Shown: positions 1 to 5,044, numbered from the stretch's first letter. The stretch is 5,044 nt of DNA from Pseudomonadota bacterium (GCA_021845835.1 JAJZVE010000413.1:1-5044); one strand, 5' to 3'. Notes: a model not told the origin generated them from the sequence alone. Translations and numbers: made by a program.

Positions 1-478
1 CGGCGTCCGGCGCCAGCCCCAGCCGGGCGAGCGCCTCCAGGGCCGGCTGCAGCGCCGCGCGCGGCAGCAGCCACAGGCGCAGGTGCAGTTGCGCCGCCGC
101 CGCGTCGCGCCGCAGCAGCGCCCAGGTCCAGACCACATCGGCCGCACGGAACGGCGTCAGCCGGTCCATTTCATAGCCGAGCACCCGGTCGATCGCGGCC
201 TGCGCCGCCAGCGGCAGCACCACGTCGCGCTGCAACGGCCGCGCCGGGCTGCGCAGCAGCAACGCGCCGCGCCGGCGGGCCGGCCGCAGCCATGCCGGCA
301 CCCGATCGCCCGGCGCGGGCAGCGTCCCGAGCCGGCGTTCCTGCCCGCGCCGCCGGCGGATCACCGCGAACCCCGCATGGTCCGGCGCGACGATCAGCGC
401 ATCACCGCCGCCGCGCGTCCGGCGCGGCAGCAGCGCGGCCATCTGTTCCAGCCACCATTGCATGACGCCGGTCAACAT
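1..478 (-). CDS. GspL/PilN-like type II secretion protein, N-terminal part (runs off left edge)
   Basis: The minus-strand frame stays open from an ATG at 478 to the window edge, giving 159 residues with no stop. The N-terminus is WWLEQMAALLPRR. Residues 84-110 carry RDVVLPLAAQAAIDRVLGYE followed by MDRLTPF, then a VVWTW segment and LLPRAAL near 138-143. The block 'LP...RVLGYEMDRLTPF...V.W.W...RD...L.L.L.PRA' is the one I recognise from alphaproteobacterial GspL/PilN-type proteins. These are inner-membrane assembly-platform components of type II secretion or type IV pilus machines. The expected transmembrane helix and periplasmic PilN domain would lie beyond the edge. Start choice is uncertain. 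An in-frame ATG at 547 has a weak GAAAG upstream, but the extra codons include ATA and CGA, which are unlike the rest. ATG at 463 is also possible. No strong ribosome binding site precedes 478. It is divergent from the secreted phosphoesterase. The family is fairly likely, the exact symbol less so. Confidence 0.66.
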   Translation of the reverse strand, partial: MLTGVMQWWLEQMAALLPRRTRGGGDALIVAPDHAGFAVIRRRRGQERRLGTLPAPGDRVPAWLRPARRRGALLLRSPARPLQRDVVLPLAAQAAIDRVLGYEMDRLTPFRAADVVWTWALLRRDAAAAQLHLRLWLLPRAALQPALEALARLGLAPDA

Positions 479-633
479 TCGCCAATCCGAAAACGATATG
501 CCGGCGCGGATGCTACCTCGTATCGGCGACCATGGAAATACCAGCATAAAACTTTCATGTAACGTGCGGCCACAAGTAATGGATGTTACTTAACTCGCAC
601 CCCCAACTTCATCAATCTGAAATTGCTGCGACA

Positions 634-646
634 TTACGAAGCGTAA
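634..646. repeat. Short inverted repeat TTACG-AAG-CGTAA
   Basis: This is a perfect 5-bp inverted repeat around a 3-base centre. With two mismatches it extends to 8-bp arms (631-649). It sits about 55 bases upstream of the phosphoesterase start and overlaps the candidate Pho-like site. The size suits an operator for a dimeric regulator, but a 5-bp dyad can occur by chance. Confidence 0.35.
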
Positions 647-660
647 CATGGCTCTGTCAT
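643..660 (+). promoter_or_regulatory. Candidate Pho-box-like direct repeat upstream of phosphoesterase
   Basis: CTGTCAT at 654-660 matches the 7-bp PhoB half-site consensus exactly. Eleven bases upstream, in the correct helical phase, GTAACAT (643-649) matches 4 of 7 positions; the spacer is GGCT. PhoB sites are 7-bp repeats with 4-bp spacers placed where a -35 box would be. Phosphate control would make sense for a secreted phosphoesterase. Only one half-site is good, so this is a hypothesis. Confidence 0.33.
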
Positions 661-692
661 CGTGTGGCCGTTGCTTCATTGTCAACGCAACC

Positions 693-698
693 AGAGGA
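693..698 (+). promoter_or_regulatory. Ribosome binding site that sets the phosphoesterase start
   Basis: AGAGGA ends four bases before the ATG at 703 and is the only good Shine-Dalgarno match near a start in this frame. It favours 703 over the upstream in-frame ATG at 583. The extra 40 residues from 583 would place a non-signal-like sequence ahead of the export signal. Confidence 0.75.
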
Positions 699-702
699 AA
701 TC

Positions 703-2667
703 ATGCGACCTCATCAACATCGGCCCGCACGCGGCCTCAAGCTCGCGCTGCGGGCCTGCGTGTCCCTGGCGGTCGTGGCCGCGCAGGCCGCGGCCCCGGC
801 CATGGCGGCAACGCCCGGCGCGAACGACGGCAACACGGCGACGCCGATCAAGCACGTCATCTACATCATCGGCGAGAACCGCTCGTTCGACCATGTGTTC
901 GGCCTCTACAAGCCGCGCGCGGGCGAGACGATCTCCAACCTGCTGTCAAAGGGAATCCTGAACGCCGACGGCACGCCCGGCCCGAATTTCAGCCGCGCCG
1001 CGCAGTACCAGGCGAGCGATACCGGCAGCTATGCGAACAGCCCGCAGATCACCGGCCCCTATGCGAAGCTGCCGCCGGTGCTGACCGACGGCGCCCCCAG
1101 CAAGGCGAGCGACACCAACCCGCCGCCGTTCGCCACCCGGGCGGCCGCCGCGAAGGCGGATGACGGCGTGCTGAGCCAGGACATCGGCGAACTGACCACC
1201 GGCGCGACCGGCCTGCCGGCCAGGGCGATCGATACCCGCATCGCCAACGCCGCCGCCCCGGCGAACGGCCCGTATCCGCTGACCGGCAACGGCGGGACGC
1301 TGACCTATGACGACTACGCGTCAAGCCCGGTGCATCGCTTCTACCAGATGTGGCAGCAGATGGACTGCTCCATCGCGCACGCGACCGCGGACAACCCGAG
1401 CGGGTGCCTGAACGACCTGTTCCCCTGGGTCGAGGTGACGGTCGGCGCCGGCAGCAACGGCAGGCCGCAGCCGCAGGGCTTCAACGACCAGAGCACCGGC
1501 GAGGGTGCGACGTCGATGGGCGTCTACAACGTCAATCACGGCGACATGCCGTATTTCAAGTATCTTGCCGACACCTACACGCTGGCCGACAACTACCACC
1601 AGGCGATCGCCGGCGGCACCGGCGCCAACCACATCGCGCTCGGCACCGGCGATGCCATCTGGTACAGCGACGGCAAGGGCAACCCGGCCACGCCGCCCGC
1701 GAACCAGATCGAGAATCCCGATCCGCAGGCCGGCACCAACAACTTCTATAAGCAGGACGGCTATTCGGGCGGCAGCTACTCCGCCTGCGCAGACGCGTCG
1801 CAGCCGGGGGTGGGCGCGGTGGTGGACTATCTCGCCTCCATGAAGGTCCGGGCGAACTGCGAGCAGGCGCACTACTACCTGCTGAACAACTACAATCCGG
1901 GCTACTTCGGCGACGGCACGGTGGATGCCAAGGACACCTACACCATCCCGCCGTCCTCGGTGCGCAACATCGGCGACGAGCTGCTGGCCGCGAAGATCTC
2001 CTGGCGCTACTACGGCGAGGGCTGGAACGCCTACGTCAAGAACCCGAGCGGCGGGCCGAACCCGTACTGCAACATCTGCAACCCGTTCCAGTACTCGACC
2101 TCGATCATGACCAACGCGGCGGTGCGGCAGGAGCATATCCGCGACACCACCGACCTGTATGCCGACCTTGCCAACGGCACGCTGCCGGCGGTGTCGATCG
2201 TCAAGCCGGGCGGGCTGAACGACGGGCATCCGGCGTCGTCGAAGTTCGACATCTTCGAATCCTTCGTCCACAAGATCATCAACCAGCTGCAGGCAAATCC
2301 GAAGCTTTGGGCGGACACGGCGGTGTTCATCACCGTGGACGAGGGCGGCGGGTACTGGGATTCCGGCTACATCCAGCCGCTGGACTTCTTCGGTGACGGA
2401 ACGCGCATCCCGCTGCTGGTGGTCTCGCCGTTCTCGCGCGGCGGCCACGTGGCGCATGCCTATGGCGACCATGCGTCGTTCCTGAAATTCGTCGAGGCCA
2501 ACTGGGATCTTGCGCCGATCACCGCCCGCAGCCGGGACAACCTGCCGAATCCGCGGACGCGGCGCGACAACCCCTATGTTCCCGTGAACGGCCCGGCGAT
2601 CAGCGACCTGATGCCGATGTTCCATTTCCACGGCGGCTCCGACCACCAGGGTGACCGCGACCGCTGA
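703..2667 (+). CDS. Secreted phosphoesterase, acid phosphatase/phospholipase C family
   Basis: The protein has 654 residues. It opens with an export signal: basic residues at 7-17, a hydrophobic stretch at 18-31 and cleavage predicted after AMA (residue 35). The phosphoesterase domain (AcpA/PlcH-type superfamily) follows. IKHVIYIIGENRSFDHVFG (49-67) holds the metal-binding Glu58-Asn59. GGTGANHIALG has Thr306 at the nucleophile position; the family uses Ser in AcpA and Thr in PlcH. VDEGGGYWDSG has Asp546-Glu547, and GTRIPLLVVSPFSRGGHV leads to GDHAS at 588-592. It should hydrolyse phosphate mono- or diesters outside the cytoplasm; the substrate cannot be read from sequence. Six cysteines in the mature part (one CNIC pair) suit an oxidising compartment with disulfides. 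It is divergent from a secretion-system gene, so type II export to the outside is plausible. A hairpin terminator follows 25 bases after the stop, suggesting a single-gene transcript. Family assignment is firm; acid phosphatase versus phospholipase C is open. Confidence 0.93.
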   Translation: MRPHQHRPARGLKLALRACVSLAVVAAQAAAPAMAATPGANDGNTATPIKHVIYIIGENRSFDHVFGLYKPRAGETISNLLSKGILNADGTPGPNFSRAAQYQASDTGSYANSPQITGPYAKLPPVLTDGAPSKASDTNPPPFATRAAAAKADDGVLSQDIGELTTGATGLPARAIDTRIANAAAPANGPYPLTGNGGTLTYDDYASSPVHRFYQMWQQMDCSIAHATADNPSGCLNDLFPWVEVTVGAGSNGRPQPQGFNDQSTGEGATSMGVYNVNHGDMPYFKYLADTYTLADNYHQAIAGGTGANHIALGTGDAIWYSDGKGNPATPPANQIENPDPQAGTNNFYKQDGYSGGSYSACADASQPGVGAVVDYLASMKVRANCEQAHYYLLNNYNPGYFGDGTVDAKDTYTIPPSSVRNIGDELLAAKISWRYYGEGWNAYVKNPSGGPNPYCNICNPFQYSTSIMTNAAVRQEHIRDTTDLYADLANGTLPAVSIVKPGGLNDGHPASSKFDIFESFVHKIINQLQANPKLWADTAVFITVDEGGGYWDSGYIQPLDFFGDGTRIPLLVVSPFSRGGHVAHAYGDHASFLKFVEANWDLAPITARSRDNLPNPRTRRDNPYVPVNGPAISDLMPMFHFHGGSDHQGDRDR

Positions 2668-2692
2668 AGCGGCGTTCGTCCGACTGGCCAGC

Positions 2693-2719
2693 CCGGCGGG
2701 ACGCGCGACGTCCCGCCGG
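2693..2719 (+). terminator. Hairpin terminator after the phosphoesterase gene
   Basis: CCGGCGGGACG (2693-2703) and CGTCCCGCCGG (2709-2719) form a perfect 11-bp stem with a 5-base loop, starting 25 bases after the stop codon. There is no real T-run after it (only TT), so it may pause or act with Rho rather than be a classical intrinsic terminator. The symmetric stem could also stop transcription from the minus strand. Confidence 0.7.
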
Positions 2720-2739
2720 TTCCGCCTGCGGCCGCGTGC

Positions 2740-2829
2740 GGCGTGCAGCGCGTCGCGCGGTGCGCGGTCGTCGGTATAGGCCCCGGCCCCGGTCAGAAAA
2801 CGCTGCTGCTCGCGCACCGCCTGTTCCAT
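2740..2829 (-). pseudogene. N-terminal remnant of xanthine dehydrogenase/aldehyde oxidase molybdopterin subunit
   Basis: From ATG 2829 the minus strand reads MEQAVREQQRF, then LTGAGAYTDDRAPRDALHA (residues 12-30). The pattern 'RFLTGaGrYtDD...P.ALHA' is the hallmark N-terminus of the large molybdopterin-binding subunit of xanthine dehydrogenase, aldehyde oxidase and CO dehydrogenase (CoxL-like). In intact members it is followed by a V-R-S-P-H-A-H-A segment. Here similarity stops after ALHA and the frame runs on as arginine-rich sequence antisense to the phosphoesterase terminator and gene. Full-length proteins are over 700 residues, so about 95% is missing. An AGGAG ribosome binding site with good spacing survives. 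No partner FAD or iron-sulfur subunit is visible. The frame remains open to 1321, but that is an antisense artefact. I take it as a deletion remnant. Confidence 0.7.
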
Positions 2830-2835
2830 GTGCCG

Positions 2836-2840
2836 CTCCT
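2836..2840 (-). promoter_or_regulatory. Surviving ribosome binding site of the XDH-type remnant
   Basis: The minus strand reads AGGAG six bases before the ATG at 2829. This is a strong Shine-Dalgarno match. It supports that ATG as the original start and shows that the 5' end of the lost gene was kept intact. Confidence 0.6.
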
Positions 2841-2980
2841 GGCTGCAACCGGCCTAACGCAGGTTTTCCCGCGGACTCCAGCGGCCGAAACGCACACCGC
2901 GATCCCCTTCCTGGACCGTCAGCCAGGGCAAGGGCAGTCAGTGTCGTGATTGGCACAACATCCGTGTGGTAGGCTTCACG
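2841..2980. other. Non-coding spacer between XDH-type remnant and transporter
   Basis: Together with the remnant this makes up a stretch of about 340 bases (2668-3005) without an intact gene. I see no convincing gene here. One minus-strand frame (2857-2934) encodes 25 protein-like residues including VQEGDRGVRFGRWSP between two stops, which might be another fragment, but I cannot match it to a family. The promoter of the lost XDH-type gene may also lie here. Confidence 0.4.
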
Positions 2981-2999
2981 CGGGGCGTGTCGCGCCCCG
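2981..2999 (-). terminator. Hairpin after the MFS transporter gene
   Basis: CGGGGCG (2981-2987) and CGCCCCG (2993-2999) form a perfect 7-bp stem with a 5-base loop. It starts 6 bases after the transporter's stop codon on the minus strand. No T-run follows, so termination may be inefficient. Confidence 0.5.
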
Positions 3000-3005
3000 A
3001 CAGCC

Positions 3006-4148
3006 TCAGGCGCGCAGCAGCCGTCCGGCCCCCGCGACCGCGAGCAGGAGCGCGGATATGGTGAGAAAGGCGGCGGGCAGGCTGATCGCCCTGGCCAGGA
3101 AGCCGATCACCGCCGGGCCGGCGATGATCCCGGCATAGCCAAGCGTGGTGATCGCCGGGACCGCCACGCTCTCCGGCATGACTTTCTGCCGGCCGACGCT
3201 GGTGAACAGTACCGGCACGATGTTGGAACAGCCGATGCCGACCAGCGCATAGCCGAGCAGGGCGACCGCCCAGGACGGGACGAGGGCGGCGAGGGCAAAT
3301 CCCGTCGCGGCGCAAGTGGCGCCGGCGACGATCACGCGCGTCTGGCCGTGGCGCTCCACGACGCGGTCGCCGAGCAGCCGGCCGGCCGTCATCGTGGACG
3401 CGAAGACGGCATAACCGAAGCCGGCATAGGCCGGGGGAACATCCCGCACCGAGCTGAGGAACACCGCGCTCCAGTCCAGCACCGCGCCTTCCGTCAGGAA
3501 CACGATGCAGCAAATGACGCCGATGAACAGCACGATCCCGCGCGGCAGCGCGAACATCGGGCCGTCGCTCTGTCCGCCATAGGGCAGCATCGCCGGCCCG
3601 CCCGCCAGCAGCGCGGCCAGAATGCCGCCGACGACGCCCAGGGTCGCGACCAGCGGCGTCGTGCCGAGGCCGAGCAGCACCGTCAGCCCGGCGGCGCCGG
3701 CCATGCCGCCCAGGCTGAACAGGCCATGGAACCCCGACATCATCACGCGCCCGCTGGCGCGCTCCACGATGATCGCCTGGATGTTGGCCGTGACATCGAT
3801 GGCGCCGATGCTGGCGCCGAACAGCAGCATGCCGGCGGCGAGCAGCGGAATGCGCGACGCGCTCGCGAGCACCGGCAAGGCGAGGCAGAGCGCCAGCGTG
3901 GCGCCGGTGAACACGCGCCGGCATCCGAACCGGGCGGCCAGGGCGCCGGCGGCCGGCATCGTGGCGATCGAACCGAGGCCGAGGCACAGCAGGAGCAGCC
4001 CGAGTTCCCCCGCATCGACGCCGGTACGTGCCTTCGCGAACGGGATCAGCGGCGCCCAGGCGGCCATGCCGAAACCGGCAATGAAGAACATGATGCGCGT
4101 GGAGACTTGCTCGCGCACGCCGGGTGCGGCCGCCAAGGCGTCTGTCAT
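3006..4148 (-). CDS. MFS transporter, YbjJ-like
   Basis: This 380-residue protein is almost entirely hydrophobic, consistent with about 12 membrane helices and the usual length of the major facilitator superfamily. Helices are visible around residues 18-38, 48-70, 79-96, 100-118, 137-160, 165-184, 204-222 and 240-259, with four more to the C-terminus. Loop motifs related to MFS motif A occur in both halves: ALAARFGCRRV (69-79) and GRLLGDRVVERHGQTRV (256-272). FGASIGAIDVTANIQ (110-124), SGFHGLFSLGG (138-148) and TEGAVLDWSAVFL (219-231) align by eye with corresponding segments of E. coli YbjJ (fucose-permease-like branch), a transporter of poorly known substrate. It sits in the inner membrane. 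ATG 4148 has no clear ribosome binding site. The gene appears intact although everything upstream on its strand is degraded, so it may be expressed from its own promoter in 4149-4237 or by read-through. Confidence 0.9.
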   Translation of the reverse strand: MTDALAAAPGVREQVSTRIMFFIAGFGMAAWAPLIPFAKARTGVDAGELGLLLLCLGLGSIATMPAAGALAARFGCRRVFTGATLALCLALPVLASASRIPLLAAGMLLFGASIGAIDVTANIQAIIVERASGRVMMSGFHGLFSLGGMAGAAGLTVLLGLGTTPLVATLGVVGGILAALLAGGPAMLPYGGQSDGPMFALPRGIVLFIGVICCIVFLTEGAVLDWSAVFLSSVRDVPPAYAGFGYAVFASTMTAGRLLGDRVVERHGQTRVIVAGATCAATGFALAALVPSWAVALLGYALVGIGCSNIVPVLFTSVGRQKVMPESVAVPAITTLGYAGIIAGPAVIGFLARAISLPAAFLTISALLLAVAGAGRLLRA

Positions 4149-4237
4149 GAGGATGTCGGGCGGTGCTGACGGTCGTGGTGCTGCCCGGAGCGATACACCG
4201 GCCTGCCGCCGGATGCCAGCAAATCCGCCCGCGCCCC
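4149..4237. promoter_or_regulatory. Spacer upstream of the MFS gene
   Basis: These 89 bases lie between the stop of the Ku remnant's tail frame and the transporter start. A transporter promoter would be expected here, but I see no clear -35/-10 pair and no Shine-Dalgarno before the ATG. Confidence 0.25.
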
Positions 4238-4443
4238 TTATCCCGCCTGCGGTGCCGGCGCGCGTCGGGCGAGTCTCGATTTCGCCTTGCCACGGGTTGC
4301 CTCCGGCTCCGGTTCCGGGGCGAAGCCTTCTTCAGCTTCGACTCGATCAGGTCGCGCAGCCGCGCCTCGTAGCGATCCTCGCTATCGGCCGGCACGAAGC
4401 GCCCGCTCTGCCGGTCGATCAGTTGCATCGCCAGTGCAGTCCG
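4238..4443 (-). pseudogene. ku: C-terminal remnant of the DNA-end-joining protein Ku, frameshifted
   Basis: In the upper frame the minus strand reads TALAMQLIDRQSGRF, then VPADSEDRYEARLRDLIESK (4339-4398) and LKK. This matches the conserved C-terminal end of bacterial Ku ('LIDRQ...F.P....DRYE..L..lI..KlkG'). Ku binds DNA double-strand ends and recruits LigD in non-homologous end joining. At about 4327-4332 the likely coding frame changes. The next frame reads EGFAPEPEPEATRGKAKSR and ends at TAA 4238-4240 with RRAPAPQAG, a typical basic, variable Ku tail. A net loss of one base (modulo three) at the AAGAAGG run explains it. Intact Ku is about 270-300 residues; only the last 70 or so remain, and the dimerisation and DNA-ring core is gone. 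Its 5' end is fused directly to patatin-like sequence. It is non-functional as Ku. Confidence 0.76.
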
Positions 4444-4581
4444 GATCCAATCCGGCAGAGGCGCATCGATCTCCGCCAGCGCCGCGAAGGCACCGGCCCG
4501 GAAAGCGCCGAGCGCGATGCCGCCGGAAAACACGAACCGGCGGCGCGGCGCAGCCGTGGGCAGCTTGGCGGGCGCGTTCAA
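4444..4581 (-). pseudogene. N-terminal remnant of a patatin-like phospholipase, fused to Ku remnant
   Basis: From a TTG at 4581 the minus strand encodes NAPAKLPTAAPRRRF, then VFSGGIALGAFRAGAFAALA (4480-4539) and E-I-D-A-P-L-P-D-W-I. This is the patatin start: beta strand, glycine-rich oxyanion loop S-G-G-x-x-L-G-A-F, helix A-G-x-x-x-A-L-x-E, then P-D-W-I. In intact patatins P-D-W-I leads into the G-x-S-x-G nucleophile elbow. Here P-D-W-I is followed by R-T-A-L-A-M-Q-L-I-D from Ku. The catalytic Ser and the Asp of the Ser-Asp dyad are absent, so no lipase activity is possible. The TTG overlaps the TGA of the SDR remnant by two bases, so the two genes were probably coupled. Intact family members are roughly 300 residues or more; 46 codons remain. 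Confidence 0.68.
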
Positions 4582-4931
4582 ATCATCGGCTTGCCGCCGG
4601 TGACCGCGACGGTAGCTCCGGAAACGTAGCTGGCCTCCCGGCTCGCCAGCAGCACATAGATGGGGGCCAGCTCACAGGGCTGCGCCGGCCGGCCCATGGG
4701 CACCTGCTCGCCGAAATGCGCCACCTTTTCCGGCGGCATGGTGGAGGGGATCAGCGGCGTCCAGACCGGACCCGGCGCGACCGTGTTGGCGCGGATGCCC
4801 TTCTCCGCCAGCAATTGCGCAAGCCCGGCGGTGAAATTCTGGATCGCGCCCTTGGTGGTGGCGTAGGCGAGCAGTTGCGGGCTCGGCGTGTCGGCATTGA
4901 TGGAGGCGGTGTTGATGATGGCGCCGCCTAG
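4578..4931 (-). pseudogene. C-terminal part of a short-chain dehydrogenase/reductase, cut by an IS
   Basis: The fragment has 117 residues. GGAIINTASINADTP carries the catalytic Ser (codon 4902-4904), and LAYATTKGAIQNFT the Tyr-x-x-x-Lys (4851-4865). The cofactor/substrate loop motif APGPVWTPLIP comes next, then GRPAQPCELAPIYVLLASRE and the closing YVSGATVAVTGGKPMI. This is the C-terminal half of a classical NAD(P)-dependent SDR of the YghA/general-stress type, usually about 280-300 residues. The Rossmann T-G-x-x-x-G-I-G motif and everything before the catalytic Ser are missing, because the reading frame meets transposon sequence at 4931/4932. An in-frame ATG at 4934 is supplied by the IS end, so a short product is possible but could not bind cofactor. 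Downstream it overlaps the patatin remnant. Confidence 0.88.
4928..4931. repeat. Putative IS target site CTAG (one copy)
   Basis: CTAG lies exactly between the last SDR-like codons and the transposon end. It fits the 4-bp YTAR target duplication known for the IS701 family. The second copy would lie beyond the right edge. Confidence 0.5.
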
Positions 4932-5044
4932 CATTACAGTTGCATTTTTTGGTTCAGATGTGCGTTTCGAGCGGCGGCTTGATGGGCGCGGCGCCAGTAG
5001 GACCAAGCGATGACGAGAGCAGGCTGGATGCGGCGTTGTGCCAG
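4932..5044 (-). mobile_element. Insertion sequence, transposase-3' end (partial), probably IS701 family
   Basis: SDR similarity stops at 4931 and a transposase 3' end with a different, more A/T-containing composition begins. The putative terminal sequence reads inward as CATTACAGTTGCATTTTTTG (4932-4951). Only the transposase-3' end is inside the window, so the partner inverted repeat cannot be checked. The family call rests on the C-terminal protein motif and the CTAG target. Confidence 0.7.
4934..5044 (-). CDS. Transposase C-terminus (runs off right edge)
   Basis: The minus strand is open from the edge to TAA at 4934-4936 and encodes 36 residues: LAQRRIQPALVIAWSYW, then RRAHQAAARNAHLNQKMQL. 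A C-terminus with A-W-S-x-W-R-R-x-H-Q-A-x-A and a basic end close to the element's terminus is characteristic of DDE transposases of IS701-like elements. The catalytic DDE residues would be outside the window. The stop codon lies two bases inside the inferred IS end and overlaps, as TAATG, an ATG in frame with the interrupted SDR fragment. Confidence 0.72.
   Translation of the reverse strand: MAQRRIQPALVIAWSYWRRAHQAAARNAHLNQKMQL

Larger units (their letters stand above)
479..702. promoter_or_regulatory. Divergent intergenic region between secretion gene and phosphoesterase gene
   Basis: This stretch is visibly richer in A and T than the flanking coding DNA and separates two divergently oriented genes, so promoters for both must lie here or inside the left gene. 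It holds three GTAAC/GTTAC elements (559-563, 585-589, 643-647), a small dyad at 634-646 and a CTGTCAT at 654-660. A weak sigma70-like pair on the plus strand is TTGCTG (623-628) with TAACAT (644-649), spaced by only 15 bases. I cannot assign a firm promoter to either gene. Confidence 0.55.

Noticed and set aside
83..562. A 159-codon plus-strand open frame at the left end
   Set aside because: It is Arg/Gln/Pro/His-rich with no recognisable motif, while the opposite strand gives a convincing GspL/PilN-like protein.
583..702. Upstream start at 583 for the phosphoesterase
   Set aside because: It has no ribosome binding site and would bury the signal peptide behind 40 residues encoded by promoter-like DNA; 703 has a good site.
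745..759. Possible lipobox in the phosphoesterase signal peptide (L-R-A-C, Cys19)
   Set aside because: Arg at the -2 position and a hydrophobic stretch continuing past the Cys do not fit a lipoprotein signal. An A-x-A site after residue 35 fits better.
1321..2829. A 502-codon minus-strand open frame opposite the phosphoesterase
   Set aside because: Its composition is Val/Arg/Gly-rich antisense sequence typical of GC-rich coding DNA. Only the first 30 residues, outside the phosphoesterase gene, resemble a real protein and are reported separately.
2857..2937. Short minus-strand open stretch with V-Q-E-G-D-R-G-V-R-F-G-R-W-S-P
   Set aside because: It looks protein-like and could be another fragment, but it is only about 25 codons between stops and matches no family I can name.
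2938..4581. A single 547-codon minus-strand open frame read as one protein
   Set aside because: Only its first 85 or so residues look protein-like, and those come from two different families (patatin, Ku). The rest is arginine-rich shadow sequence overlapping the genuine MFS gene in another frame.
3348..4629. Long plus-strand open frames opposite the MFS gene (3348-4169 and 3622-4629)
   Set aside because: They are antisense shadows: rich in Arg, Ala, His and Gln with no domain pattern, overlapping a clear 12-helix transporter.

Overview
The window is GC-rich, and its gene content suggests an alphaproteobacterium, most likely an acetic acid bacterium or relative (Acetobacteraceae). This is an inference from composition and gene families; no marker gene is present. 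It reads as two apparently intact genes and one gene cut by the window edge, surrounded by the debris of at least four others.

Left part (1-2719): a minus-strand gene cut by the left edge encodes the N-terminal part of a GspL/PilN-like type II secretion component. A relatively AT-rich divergent promoter region (479-702) separates it from a plus-strand gene for a secreted phosphoesterase of the acid phosphatase/phospholipase C family. That gene has a clear signal peptide, a good ribosome binding site and an 11-bp-stem terminator. A secretion-system gene back to back with an exported enzyme suggests, without proving, an enzyme-exporter relationship. A possible Pho-box-like site lies upstream of the phosphoesterase.

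Middle (2720-3005): there is no intact gene. A minus-strand fragment of 30 codons, still with its own ribosome binding site, matches the N-terminus of xanthine dehydrogenase/aldehyde oxidase-type molybdopterin subunits. It breaks off next to the phosphoesterase terminator.

Right part (3006-5044), all minus strand: an intact MFS transporter of the YbjJ-like type (3006-4148) is preceded by a chain of remnants. In transcription order these are the 3' end of an IS transposase (probably IS701 family) entering from the right edge; the C-terminal part of a short-chain dehydrogenase cut by that IS at a CTAG target; about 46 codons of a patatin-like phospholipase N-terminus; and the C-terminal part of the DNA-end-joining protein Ku. 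The patatin piece is fused in frame to the Ku piece, and the Ku tail then changes frame. The long 547-codon reading frame across 2938-4581 is therefore not a gene. I infer a former stress/DNA-repair cluster (SDR, patatin, Ku) degraded by deletion, frameshift and IS insertion. I see no tRNA, rRNA, CRISPR array or complete mobile element.
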